Source: Lithospermum erythrorhizon
Taxonomy: Eukaryota; Streptophyta; Magnoliopsida; Boraginales; Boraginaceae
Assembly: GCA_019722365.1 (NCBI GenBank)
Contig: JADFUC010000511.1
Coordinates: 248,001-312,000, forward strand
Reading direction: 5' to 3'
Length of the DNA stretch: 64,000 bases
The notes under the pieces are model-generated. The model saw nothing but the letters and a program-made list of their open reading frames with translations. It made no database searches and was not told the DNA's origin. The position numbers and the translations under genes were made by a program. This document shows positions 1 through 12,165 of this stretch, piece by piece; position 1 is the first letter of the stretch; each line of letters opens with the position of its first letter.

Positions 1-2300
1 CATAAATAGTAGAGCTTACCGTGTCACTTCGTTGGTCGCTTGTGGTGGGCTTTGAGGCATAGTGAGGGGATAGATGGGGCGATCGATTTAGAGGTTGGCG
101 CCTCTTGCGCCTTAGAGGCTGCTTGGCTGCTCGCTGCTACATGTTGTCGGCCATCTTGTCGACATCGGCGATAAGTCGTCTTAGTCTTGAGTCTTTTTCG
201 CCGTCAGCTACCGTCCATTATGGCCATGTTCTTCCGGAGGTATTGCAGTCATTGCTAGTTAAGGAGTGCGAGGCGGTGAATGAGCCGATTGATTGCGAGA
301 TCCCGTCGAGGGTGTCTTTGGGTGTAGAACCCACGGTTGCTTTGGCAGGCTACTCGGTGTTCGTCCGTGAAGTTAATCTATGTGTTGAGAAGGTTCCTCG
401 GTGGCATCGATCGCTTTGTTTAACTACCGTCGTGACTTGATGCATACAGAGCTCTGACGATACGTTAGCCAAAGAGACTTGACAAGGTCTTTTGGTGACA
501 TCTCGTGATCGATGTATCGATAGGCTGTCTTGATGTGATCTCTCATGGTAACCTTTTGATACATGGAAGGGATTTAGGATAATCTCTTGAAACATCTCGG
601 TTAATCGGCGGTATGAAGGGTAGTTAGTCCGCTGGTACCTCAAACTATAATACAAGAAGAATTTTTTATTTATGATAAGGCTACAAAATAAAACCCACTA
701 TGAGGAAAATTCCTCAAATTATTACAAGTTTTATCAAATCGAAAAGGATCATTGTCCAAACTATGGATCTCTAAGCATTCAGCGACGATTTGTGAGATGT
801 GGCTTAACGACTTGAGCTTGATTTGATCTTAACCTTGATTTGAAGGCTGAAGGCTTGACTTGGTTGATTTGATTTGAACTTGATTTGAGCGGAACGACTT
901 GATTTGAACTTGATTTGATTTGATTGGATAGAAGCAGCAGGCGACTTGAGTTTGATTTGATTTGGATAGAAGAACAAGGGCGGATTTAGATCTCCCTAGT
1001 CTTGATGGACTTGAGGCTGAGTGCGGTCTCGGATATGGTCCGGTAGGGGAGCCTGCGCGGCATATTCCGTGTTGGGTGTATGGACTTGATGTTGGATCTT
1101 GGACTTGATCTCCGATTACATGTCGGACTTCTTTGAACTGCTAGAGTTTTTGCGGCGTGGGACTTCTTTGGACACATTTGGTGGGACTTGATGGTGGATA
1201 AGCTACAACCTTGTCAGGACTTTGGGATTTGGTGCTTCACCTTTTGTGGTGGGGCTGTGTGGCAGGCCGGTTATTTTTATGGAACTTAGTGCCTTGATGC
1301 CGAGCTTGATTTGGGATAGGACTCAGGCTTAATTGTATTGAGTGATAGCAAACTGGGAAGTGTTGGAAAGCGGCGTTCTTCTTGATTGTCTTCTGACGGG
1401 CGCCTTGACGTGTTCTTAGAGTGGGGCTTGAGGATATGAGCGATGTGGGCTTAGTGGATTTGGCCTCGAGCTTAGGATTTAGTGATGTTACCGGCAGGAC
1501 TTAGTGAGATTTAATAACAGGACTTAGTGATTTAGCTTCGCTTAGGATTTAATTTAAGCTTTGAAGTTATGTCACTTCAAGCTTCACTACAGCGGCCTTA
1601 ACAGCTTGTTGTTGTAGAGTGATGATCAATATGAAGGTGAACGTTCCCGGCCTTGTTGAGTGATCGCGTCCCCGACTAGACGGGGGCACTTGGCGATTGT
1701 GCATGCAGAATCGGATATATAGGGAGTGAGCCTTCGGTTTATTCCTATATTTGGGATTTGATGAATTAAACCTGAGATTTATCAGGTGTTCATCCAAATT
1801 TTGAATGTCCCAGGGGCTATATGCTTAATCTTGAATATTCGAAGCGTTCTTGAGGGCACTACGTCGATTCTCGTTAGATTTTGCTTGAGCTTGAAGGATA
1901 TTGTGTGTGTGCAATAATCCTTAATTTTGGTAGCTTATTTTGGCCACACAGGTGTTTTCCGATTACCACGTGGTCATTAACAAGATTTAAGCTTAGAAAA
2001 TTTAGAGAGCGTTCTACGTATTTTCTCGGGAGGTTTTTTGCTTGGGTATGGTGAATGAATGTGGATGGAATTTGATAAGTGTCTATTATATAGTGTTTGA
2101 GGCTTGAGTACGTATTAGCAGCGATGGTATTTTTACCTTAATCCCGATATAATTTGCCGCTTGTTTTAGTTTTATTTGAGTTTATAAGTGCTCGGTTAAA
2201 AAGAGTGAGCGAATCGGGCCTTGAATTGAAGATATGAAGCGGTCCACTAAAGATTTTATAGTGTCGAGAATAAGGATTATTTTGTATTAGGTTATGAAAC
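1..2300. repeat. Decayed repetitive DNA, unclassified
   Basis: No gene is supported here. Short open frames on both strands (for example 105-440 + and 350-655 -) match no family I recognise and look accidental. The DNA is richer in G, C and CG dinucleotides than the surrounding AT-rich DNA and resembles the interior of the retroelement at 29-38 kb in texture. I infer old mobile-element sequence, possibly the interior of an element whose LTR remains at about 3.1-4.0 kb. Class and boundaries are not resolved. Confidence 0.35.
810..975. repeat. Degenerate CTTGATTTGA-rich repeat tract
   Basis: The decamer-like motif CTTGATTTGA and variants (CTTGATTTGATTTG, CTTGAGTTTGATTTG) recur many times. At 899-933 and 944-972 two longer units each end in TTGGATAGAAG, so the array also has a higher-order period of about 40 bp. 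Looser copies of the motif continue to about 1,330. The tract does not carry a persistent open frame and is best read as a degenerate tandem repeat inside mobile-element DNA. Confidence 0.6.
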
Positions 2301-3100
2301 CTATAAAGAGGAGAAAGTAAGAGTAAAAGGAAGATATAACAGGAATTCTAAAGAAATTAAATCGACTTTGTTGGAGCTTTTGGCACCATTGAGTTAGAGT
2401 TGATTGCTTAAAATTGGTTTGGGCGCTCATTTTAATTCAGTTATTTTTTATTATTGTTAATGATGAATGCTATTAATTTCATGTATTTATTTGTCTTTTT
2501 TATTATGAACTAATTTATTATTAGTGGGCCAGTGATGTAGTTGGATTGGATGATTAAATTTTTAGGGTTAATTTATTTCAGGTTTGTAATTAAGTTGTTG
2601 TGCATAATTAGTATTTAATATCTTGATATCGATATTAAGTCGTTCGTATAAAATTGATTAATTCTTTAGAAATAGGGTTGTCAGCTTGAGATTGATAATC
2701 GAGAACACATGTTTCACTTACCATAGAGATATAGGTAATGCATGTGCAATTTAATAAGCATAAGTTATTAAAAGATCTCTATTTTAAACTATCATAGAGA
2801 TATAGTTAGTTAAAAGCTAGGAAGCTTGGTGGTGTTAAGCGAGAAGTAATAATATCAATTGTTTAGGAGATACTTTTGTTATGAACTAATAAGTAACTAC
2901 TAGATAAATTAAATACGACGATCAAAAAATTGAAATCATGTCACGACTATCCTTCGAATATTAAATGCAATCATTTCTTTGCGTCAGTTAGTTTTAGTTA
3001 ATTTAAAGTTACGAGGTAAATTTAGTGAAGTAGTACGAAATAAAAATTTACTCTTGAATTATTAGTTAATTAAGGATTAAGAAAAAGGGCTAGTACTTAG
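2301..3100. other. AT-rich spacer, no gene seen
   Basis: AT-rich sequence without a coding frame. A short direct repeat, CATAGAGATATAG, occurs near 2,723 and 2,803. Nothing else supportable was seen. Confidence 0.5.
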
Positions 3101-4050
3101 TATATTGGAATTTGTGAGACGATACTGTTCTTATTCATTATATTACTTGACACGACCGGTACCGACCGGAGCATAAATTAATTGTTGTCGAGAATTTTCG
3201 GTCAAAATGAAGGGGTATTTATAGGTTTTTGGGCCTCAAATGCTGCAAACCCCGATTGGCAGTTTGATTCAAGTGGATCGCGATGTGGCGTTGAATTTTG
3301 AAGCGAATGCGGACCGTCGGATGATTTGAGAATTACTTGGTGCTTAAGCAACCATTATAGGCGCCTATTATCACCAAGAAGATTCCGAAATTCGATTTTT
3401 TCATTTTTTGATTCCGTTTTTGGAACCTTGATTTTGCATCACCTTGATTTAAGATGCTTTGATTTTGGGCCATAACACATGGTCTTGATTTTTGAACCAC
3501 ATGGAAACTTTGTGGAGCCTTACGATTTTTTAACCACAAAACTTGTAAGTCTTCATTTTTTAAGCAGCGGTTTTATAGATTCTTTATTTAGAACCGTGGC
3601 CTTGGGCGTCGTTTGGCCGACTTTAATTAATAAAATTAGAGTTTTAGAGCCTAATTTTTATCACGACTTGACTATCTGAGACTATTTTCTCGGGAACTCT
3701 ATTTCGAGTTTTTAACTTAGGGTTAATTAATGTAGAAACCCTTATTCTTTGATTTCGATTAACTCGAGGCTTGATTTCACAAGGATCCCTCGTTAGATCG
3801 AGGGTTTGATTAATTTAGGGTTTTAATCGAGAACCTGTCCGACCACGTGGCATTTTTAGTGGTTTGACCTTTAATTAATTTGATTAATTGGTCAACCCAT
3901 CAATTTAATTATTTTTTGATAAATTTTCGATGTCTACAATAATTTTTGTTATAATTTTGTGATGATTTGAATTTATTGTCAATGAACAAGGTGTTGTTAT
4001 GATGACCTTTTTGTTATAATCTAGTTAATGTCAAAATCGAATTTATCTAT
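3100..4050. repeat. LTR-like fragment of an old retroelement
   Basis: Around 3,206 the sequence AATGAAGGGGTATTTATAGG resembles the TATA-bearing piece of the LTRs at 29.30 and 38.60 kb (AATGAAGG followed by GGTATTTATAG). The flanking DNA has the same mixed composition as those LTRs. There is no second copy within the window, so this would be a truncated or solo LTR. Small frames at 3,333-3,679 overlap on opposite strands and show no family features, so they are not called as genes. Confidence 0.35.
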
Positions 4051-4099
4051 TGGAAATTAATGTTCATCTACATTATTTTTGTGTTTATGCTTTAAATTT

Positions 4100-4215
4100 C
4101 GTCGAATGGGGGTGGCTCGAGCTTCGGCTTGATGAGCTATTATGACTAAGCCGAGTTAAAAAACTCAACTCATATTCGTTTTTCGTTTCGGCGGCTCGAT
4201 AACAGCTGTAGTTAG
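4100..4215. repeat. GGCTCGAG-rich transposon subterminal fragment
   Basis: A 115-bp stretch containing GGCTCGAGCTTCGGCTTGATGAGC and related GCTCG/CTCGG words. The same vocabulary appears at 7,380-7,525 and at the right end of the palindromic element (47,880-47,992). In plants such GCTCG-rich DNA next to a TAGGGCTGTAAA terminus is typical of non-autonomous DNA transposons. Here only an interior fragment is visible and no terminal repeats could be set. Confidence 0.4.
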
Positions 4216-4603
4216 TACATCACATCAATTTTCAAGTTCCCGTATATGGCATGAAGGTGAAAGGAGGGTGTCCGAATACGTAAACTATATTAAGACTGTA
4301 TATAACTTCTATATATAACGAATGAAAAACTTCATCAAAAAACATCAACATGTAACATGTCAAAGCTCCACACCCATGAATACTATATATAGACTATATA
4401 ACTCGGCACTTCATATGCCCCTATACTAGATATATATGAGTAATATGACCTAAACTTATCAAAATTTCAGAACTGATTGTTGCAGCATGCCCATTTCACA
4501 TTTTGCATCATTTTTCTTGAAACAAGCCAAGATTAAATAGGACTATGAATCCCAAATCAGATGCCCTGGCCCTTTTGCAATTTGTGACATTCTTTTTGGA
4601 CAA

Positions 4604-5313
4604 TCACATGATTGAGCATGCATTAGGATTCTCATCACTGAAAAGATAAGTAAGCCTCTCTTCTGGTGCATTCGGACTAGGAAGCGCCTGAGCAACGTTC
4701 CTCACATAACCAGATGGAGCTTTCTTGTCATAAGCTTGAGAAGCATATGGATATGACACCAAATTGTATGGAACATATGGCCAAAATTCAGCTTTCTTCC
4801 CTGTTTCCTTAACTTTCTTTAGGACTTTGTTCGGTTCCACGTTACCATATACTGTTACTTTACTCTGCTTTTGATTAACATCCACTGATCTCACACCTAT
4901 AATAATGGATATACAGGAATTAGAGGATATTTTAAGTAGTTAAATATTTCATGTATGTTCGACCTAAAAAAGGTCATATATGGATGTCAAGGGTTCAAAT
5001 CTAATCGCTTTTGCATAAAAAATAAAGTGTGACAATAAGATCAGACATGGTTCATTCACCTTTCATGGAGGAAACGGCATTCTTGACCCTCCTTACACAG
5101 CCATCACAATCCATTTTCACCTTTATTTCAACTGTCTGAAATCATCAATTAAGTATTCAAGTTATAAGCCAATAATAAGTTAACTAAATAAAACTAAACG
5201 AATTTCAACCAAAAATAATATGAGCACTTATTGGTTACCTGCATGGGTTTCTTCTTGCTCTTTCTTGAGCTCTCAAAGGAGAAAATATCTGATGCATGGT
5301 CAAGAATACCCAT
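4604..5313 (-). CDS. Heavy metal-associated isoprenylated plant protein (HIPP)
   Basis: Three exons on the minus strand: 5239-5313, 5060-5135 and 4604-4896, all with GT/AG junctions, giving 147 residues. The start is the only ATG in frame before the first exon's donor. Exon 2 starts the heavy-metal-associated (HMA) fold and carries the metal-binding motif MDCDGC, with the two Cys that in this family bind a soft metal ion. The fold continues across the exon 2/3 junction (residues about 26-92). The C-terminus is CSIM, a CaaX box predicted to be farnesylated, which anchors HIPPs to membranes. Length and exon pattern fit the single-HMA HIPP20-27 type. Members bind Cd, Cu or Zn or act in stress signalling; the specific metal cannot be told from sequence. 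No damage is seen. Confidence 0.93.
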
Positions 5314-5488
5314 ATTTTTGTGCTATAGTATAGTATTATAAGTTATTATCAATTTAATATGATCCTATAGTGAGGATATCTTATAAATAATGAATCAGCT
5401 TTGAAGAACAAGAACCGCGTTATAGAGCTGGAACGGAGAATGTTTATGTATATATGTGTGTGAGATAAAATAATTCTGAAACTTTAGG

Positions 5489-5502
5489 GTCTATTTATAC
5501 AT
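5489..5502 (-). promoter_or_regulatory. TATA box of the HIPP gene
   Basis: The minus strand reads GTATAAATAG at 5491-5500, about 180 bp upstream of the HIPP start codon. This is a plausible distance for a TATA box plus 5' leader. It is a motif match only. Confidence 0.5.
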
Positions 5503-5514
5503 GGGAATTGGGAA

Positions 5515-8500
5515 GGTTACATTCATAAATGAAAAACTATTTTGGTACAACTGAAACAGTTGTAAGCAAGCTGTGACACCAAGTTTACATGAATGTCAAA
5601 GCAATATGTTAAAATAAACTAAACAAAAGGACTTGTGTAAAATGATGACTAGAAACACAAGTATCATGCAGGACAACTGGACTAATTAGATGTTTCTTTT
5701 CCTCCAATTAAATGAATATTAAATACAGTACTAATTAATCTTTATTAAGGCCAGTTTGGCTGGAGGGGGAAAATCAGAGGGGAAAAGTTAGCATCACGTT
5801 ATATAAACTATACCTCATCTTGTAACACATAATCACCTGTATGAATAAGATTGATTATTTAATTTTTTTTGACGAAATTGTAATGTGTAAACTTTTAATT
5901 ACTAATAGTAATTGGTATATTAAAAAGTAGTTGTCGAAGTTAGATGTTTGTGATCTTAGCCCAATATGGTTATATGATATTATTAGACCGTAATGAATAG
6001 CAATTAATATTAAATGTATGTATACCTAAGAATGTTCTTCTAATTAACTGAAGAAAATCTCAAAGAAGAAAATAAATTCAATGAATTAAAGGATGATTTT
6101 CCGGTTTTTCCCCTACCCTACCCATACAATTTGAACCAAGCAAACATGGGCTTATTAGTTCCTTTGTGTGTCTACAATCTTTGAGATTACGATTGCTCTG
6201 AGGTAGGTTAACGTGATATGTGTAAATATATATGGTCAATAATTTTCATTCTAACACGTTCTGGTGATGGTAAGACGCAAGTTCAAGATATAGTTGTTTA
6301 TTACCATTTTTTGGGTAAAATTAACTTGTCGTTTTAAGCTTAGATTCTGGATCTTACTTAAATATTATTTTCTTTCATGATATGGTTTGTAACTCCCTTA
6401 GCTTAATAGACGATTTTGATGAAGTATTATACTCCTTCGGATCGGTCTCTCCTAATAAATTAAATTACTTGTCATTTAACAAATTATTTCTTAGTCCACC
6501 CTCTATTGTTTTATTTGTCTAATAATATTAATTTATCCGTTTTCATCTATAAAAAATTATGACTCCATCCCAGACTATATGTTAGTGCAATTTCATGTTA
6601 CAAATGTATATTTTCTCGTATGGAATTTTTAATAAATAACACAAATAAACGTAACAAACAATTAACCATGTCAATATCACTATGAACATAATAATTATGC
6701 GGCTTAAAAAGACTTGTTTTATAATAAAAATCAATCCTTGCTGATGATCGAGTTTATTAATAACAAGTCAACAACTACTACACATTTGTACTTTTCCGAT
6801 TAGTCTCAATTTTGTGGTGTTTAATTTATATGGTGGAATTGATTTCTCCGATAGAGATTGCTAGTTTATCTTGTAGGGCTTATTTCAAATGCATTATCAT
6901 CATAGATATAACCTGGAGCCCGTCTAGTTTCCATTATTGCCACCAATGAATGAGGTGTTGGATTTAGGTTCATCCTCAACTTATTATTGTCCATGCAACA
7001 ATCCTTTCGATATTATGATCGGGTTGCACCGGGACTTCCTCCATAAATTTGTGATGAAATTTCCACCTCTAGGATTCTTACATCTTCTAAGCATTTAATA
7101 AAATGTTTTCAAGTCAAATGGAGTATTAGATCAGACAAGATATATCGAATTAAATTCATGTTTCATTATTATAGACATGTCTAATCTATAGCTAGGCCAA
7201 TAAAAGAGTATTACTGGTTTGAGAAGAATGCAGAAATGGTCGATAATAATGTTGTGTTGGTAAGAAATCTTGGCAAGAAATCTAGAGCCATTAATGCTCG
7301 AGTTTTACATTAGTTCTCAATAATAAAAGAAAAAACGGTTCTTATAATATCAAACTTGCACTTTAGTGCCTAGCATACAGAGATGTGCATGATGAGCTGA
7401 GCCATATCGAGCAACTCTCTCAGTTAGGCTCGGGGTGCTCAAGCTCGGCTTGATTAGTAATGAACCAAGTTGTAAGCTGGTCTTCAAGTTAGATAACTCG
7501 GCGAGTCAGCTCGCTAGCCAAGTTTATATATAATTAATTTATCGATTATTTTACTATGTGTCCTAAAGACATATGTTAAGATGTCAATAAAAAAAAAACA
7601 TTTCATAGAATATTTGTATCTGAAATTTGGTATGGCATAAATAAGTTTTAGAAAGAAAGAAACAAAACATCTTAATTATAATGAGAATGATGTAACATAA
7701 ATTGGTGTAGGGTAACTTGTGTGATAATGTTTGTCAGTTTTCTAACCCAAAGACACACGGAATTGTGATTCAAAAATTCATTTCAAATTGGGACATAGGG
7801 TCCGTTCTAACAGAAAATAATACGGAGTATCATGAAACCGAACTTGCTTAGGGATTCATTGCAAATACTCCATATATAAAATTGCAGGTCAATGCCCTGG
7901 GTCTCGTCCAAGAAGGCCAATAAACTAAGTTATGTCTAGCTTAGCATAACTGATATTGGTTGTTGGTGTTCTGGTACAAGTAATTATACACGCTAAATCA
8001 TTTTACTATCACAAACTCAAAAGGTCAAGAGTTTTGACAAAGAAGGATTATTCATTTCTTCAATTTTGTATGAAGTTCCAATTATTGATATTTCATGATG
8101 TCTAAGAGCGTGTGGGGACTCGGGAAGTTATAATATATGGACAAAACAAAGAATAATCTTAGAGATCTATAAATTGAACCATTCAGTTAAGGGTTCTGAG
8201 CACAACTTTTTCAAAATTAAAATTAAAATTGATGTCTACGTACACTTTAAAAATAGTTTATGGAGGATAATTAAGGTGAATATTTATAAATTCACTGACT
8301 AAGAGTGTTTGTTGAAATGATTTATTTTTAAATTTATTTAGACGGGAGTGAATAAAGGTGACATAATCAAATTTGTAATTCACCTCTATTAATGGAAATT
8401 AGACGAATAAAAAAAACGATTACACCCTGATCGTGGGCCCCCGCAGCTAGTTTATAGGGACATGGAGGCGAATAACCTACATAAACATAGATAAACATAA

Positions 8501-8600
8501 AATAGAGATCCAAGATACACGATAAAACTTGCCATGATTTAATGGGTTATTTCAAGATTTCTTTCACCCTAACACAAATGAAGCATAAAAAATTGTACCT
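5515..8600. other. AT-rich intergenic DNA, no gene seen
   Basis: About 3 kb without a supported coding frame or RNA gene. It contains GCTCG-rich fragments like those at 4.1 and 47.9 kb (see 7,380-7,525) and scattered TACGGAGTAT/ATACTCCGTA words typical of plant MITE ends, but no complete element could be delimited. Confidence 0.5.
7380..7525. repeat. GCTCGG-rich transposon subterminal fragment
   Basis: Contains GAGCTGAGCCATATCGAGC, GGCTCGGGGTGCTCAAGCTCGG and CGGCGAGTCAGCTCGC, the same word set as at 4.1 kb and 47.9 kb. It reads as another decayed fragment of the same kind of element. No target-site duplication could be identified. Confidence 0.4.
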
Positions 8601-8639
8601 CGTATTGATTGATATCCAATACTAACAGTAAAAGAATGA

Positions 8640-11356
8640 GAGAAAGAACAAAACATAAAAAAGATGGTGCACTATCCTTAGTTGTTTCACCATTATTACA
8701 GCTCACATTTAGAGGTGTCCAACATAGTCCAGCATTGCCCTCAACAGCAGCTGGCGTAAATGTCCGAAATTGATCACCTTAAGGTATAATGCCATGCAGT
8801 TGATTGAAGGACAAGTTTAAGCAAGACTTGTGGGGATGGTACCAGTAAGCATATTTCGCGAGAGGTCACACAACTCAAGGTTCTTTATGTTACTAATAGC
8901 CGATGGGATTTGGCCTGCCAGAGCATTGTGTGAGAGATCAAGTACATAAAGAGCTGTAAGATTACCTACCTCTTCAGGGATTTCGCCGTGGAAATTGTTA
9001 CTGGACAGATCAACTGAAGTGTATATGGTCAATATCTTCACTAGCTCCTGCTGTAATCCTTTGCTTGCCACTGTTACTCTGTCCAGGTACCTTAATTGGC
9101 TGAATGTCAGGATATCAAATCCTAGGTGATCGGCTGCTGATGAGTCAGGATCATTGACTGAATTACTCATTGCTTTGCAGCTCGAAAAGAGCTCTGACGG
9201 GAGTGCCCCATTGAAGTTGTTTGAAGCAAGATCCACAATTTGAAGCAGTCGCCATGAACTATATAATTCTTTTCAGGACAACTAAAGTGGTCCATGGAAG
9301 ATGTTGGATCGCAGAATGAGAACTTTCAAGCTTTGTAAAGTTCTCAACCAACATGGGAATGAATCATTTATATGGTTGTTACCAAGATTTAGAACCTCCA
9401 AATGTTGCATTTGGACAAGTTAACTAGAACCTGTCCTTCAAGCATTTTCCATTTAGATCAAACGTCTGCAGAACACAATCATCTGTGAAATTCCCTGGAA
9501 TCTGCCCTTGGATCTTGTTCCCACCCAGATTTAGAATCACCAGATACAAGCTCAATTTGAATAAACAGGAAGGTATTGCCCCATTTAAGTTGTTGTGGGA
9601 CAGATCTAGTCCTTGTAGGTTTAAGGCTTGGCAAATGGAGTAAGGAATATTCCCTGAGAAACAATTTTGGGAGGCAGAGAAGAAAACCGCCAATCCAAGG
9701 GAATTACCTATGTCAGCTGGAATCGTGGAGGCAAAACTATTATTTGAATAATCTAGATAAACAGAATTGGGTAATATTGGGATTGATCCTTTTAGCATGT
9801 TAGAATGAAGGTCCAAAACGGACACGGATTGTTGATATGGAGGAGAAGGCAATTGCATATCTGTTAGAGAGTTCATAGAGAGATTCACATGACTGAGATT
9901 CCAAATCCATTTTGGTATTTCACCTTGGATTTGATTGTTGGATAAATCTATGTGGAATAACCTTGACTGGTTTCCTTGAATGGGAAAATTCCTCAGATTG
10001 CATGATGCCAATCTCAGTCTAGCAATTTTAGCTGGTAACAAAGTGGAGTTATTATCTTCCAAGTCTATCTTGTTATAAGAGAGATCAAGATTTTGAGGTT
10101 TTCTAACTTCCAAAAGGCTTCTAGTTGTATACTGGCATTGAATCGATTGAAAGAGAGATCAAGAACTACAAGACTTTTAAGCTCGAAAAAAGAATTAGAC
10201 AGTGGACCTTCTAAGCATGTTGTGAACCTGTAAGCATGTTGTGAGAGAAGTCCAAGAAGTTTATCCTTGTAAGGTTACCTATCGAATCAGGGATACTACC
10301 ACCAAACCTACAGCTCGAAAGGTCTAATTCTTCCAGCTGATGCAGATTTCCTATAGACCTGGGTAAGTTGCCAGATAAATTTGTGGAGCTGAGCACCAGT
10401 TGCTTAAGGGGATTAATACGAGGAAATTCAGGCAATGAGCCTTGAAGGAGAGGGTTCCATGATACATCCAGATGCTTCAGTATAGGTATTTGGAGAATCT
10501 TGGTTGGAAATGTCCCATAGAGCCCACAATAGCTTAACCCCAGCTTTGTCAGGTTAGAGAAGTCAGACAAGTATTCAGGTACTGGGACCGACATATTATT
10601 CACACTAAGTTCAATCACTGACAAAGATTTTAAGACAAAGATTTCAATCTTAAAAGATATGACCAATCAGTTGGACCAGAAAGAAAGCAGTTATGCAAAC
10701 TCAGGACTTTCAACTTCAGAAGGGAGCGTGCCACAGCCCGAAACAACTCACTTCCCTTGTATGATATATTTACGCCACCAAGATGAAGTTCTTCAAGCAC
10801 TGTCAGATTTTGCACAAATAAAGTGAAATTGGGATTTTCAAGCTTCAGAACACCAGAGGATCCTACAGTTGATAGATCCAGGGCAAGGAGCTTCGTCAAA
10901 TGAGCTATCTCAATTGGAATCTGCCCAGAAAAGCCTGAAGTTGACAGATTGAGATGAACCAAATTTACAAGCTTCCCAAAAGCAGGGGTTATTTCTGATG
11001 AGTTAAAATTGTTAGCAGCCAAGTTCAAGCTCCTTAGATGTTGAAGATCAAACAGGCTGCTTGAACTGTTCAGTGCCCCTGATACACCTTCGTAGCTCAA
11101 GTGGATAGCAATAACCTGGCCACCATTGTCACAGGTTACACCTGACCAGGCAGAACAATCAGTGCTGGAATTCCATGTTACCAATTAATTTTGAAGAGAA
11201 ATTTGCATTGAAGTTGAATCTTAGCTTCATGTTAAGAAGAGTAGATTCTTGGTCTTTTATACACAGGCCATTTGCAAAACCAGGTCTAATGATGAAGAAC
11301 AAAAGAATGATGATGAATAAAGAAGAAGAAAAACATGAACTCCTCATTTGAAGCAT
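8640..11356 (-). pseudogene. LRR receptor-like protein (RLP) pseudogene
   Basis: The minus-strand reading starts with a signal peptide (ATG at 11,356, hydrophobic core FIIILLFFII) and an N-terminal LRR cap with the WNSSTDCSAWSGVTCD motif. It continues through about 20-25 extracellular leucine-rich repeats of the plant LxxLxLxxNxxxGxIP type. A juxtamembrane piece and a hydrophobic, probably membrane-spanning stretch lie at about 8,610-8,790; no kinase follows. This is the layout of Cf-type/RLP immune or developmental receptors, normally one uninterrupted frame of about 900-1,050 codons. Here the frame is broken near 11,175, 10,640, 10,220, 9,425, 9,240-9,300 and 8,820, and a TAA lies at 8,779-8,781. 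A short direct duplication (AAGCATGTTGTG, 10,214 and 10,231) marks one break. I call a pseudogene; clustered sequencing indels are the alternative. Confidence 0.85.
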
Positions 11357-12165
11357 TATTGTTGAAACAAATTTGACAGGTTAGTTGATTTATACTCTTT
11401 AATAAATCCATTAAATAGCCAGCCTGAGGTCCTCTTTGGATACCTAAAGGAAATTGAAACTTAAACTATTTCATTTTAAAAGAAGAAAAAATGGAAGATG
11501 ATCATAGCTTAGAAGAAATATCAAGAAAGGTACGCATTTCTTGATCAGGTCGATACATCTTCCTCAAGTTTAAGAATATAGAATGATTAATTGTAAAGTT
11601 TTCTAAATTGAAGCTTTGAACTTGAATCTTCTTGATCCTCCACTAACTCGGTGCAGTGCTCCAATTACTCACTTCAGATTTCATGACGTTAGAGCAAAAT
11701 ATAAAATTTCAATTTCACCATGCTGCAATTGTTACATGATCTATCATAATCCAGAAAGCATTAAGACTACACACTTCTGATGTATTTTGAAGAACAACAA
11801 CGAGACCAAAAGTCTGAAAAGTCCCGAGACTAAAACATGCTAGTCCACGGAACTAGCTTGAGGAGCACAACTTTACCTATATCGTTTTCTTCTGGCAGCT
11901 CCCTTTTGATGAAACCAGAAAGAAGTCGCATGAGTTGAAAATGACCTTACTGTCTCACTCATACAATGAATTGACTCACTTTATACATCGGTATACAATT
12001 TAGAGTGATGCATTCCTTTCTGAAATTCCACCATGAAAGCTCATGATACCGTTGTTGACCTTACCCTTTTCCCTCGTATACTGAAGTTTCAACATACATC
12101 TTCAACCAGCTAGATCTGATGAATGGTATGAAAGCAGGACCAGTAACCAATCACATATCGTTCAA
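11357..12165. other. Intergenic DNA, no gene seen
   Basis: Holds the probable promoter side of the RLP pseudogene and the 3' flank of the PPR gene. No supported frame, RNA gene or repeat was seen. Confidence 0.5.

Noticed and set aside
6425..6600. TACTCCTTCGGATCGG near 6,429 as a MITE end
   Set aside because: No partner terminus or TA duplication could be identified.
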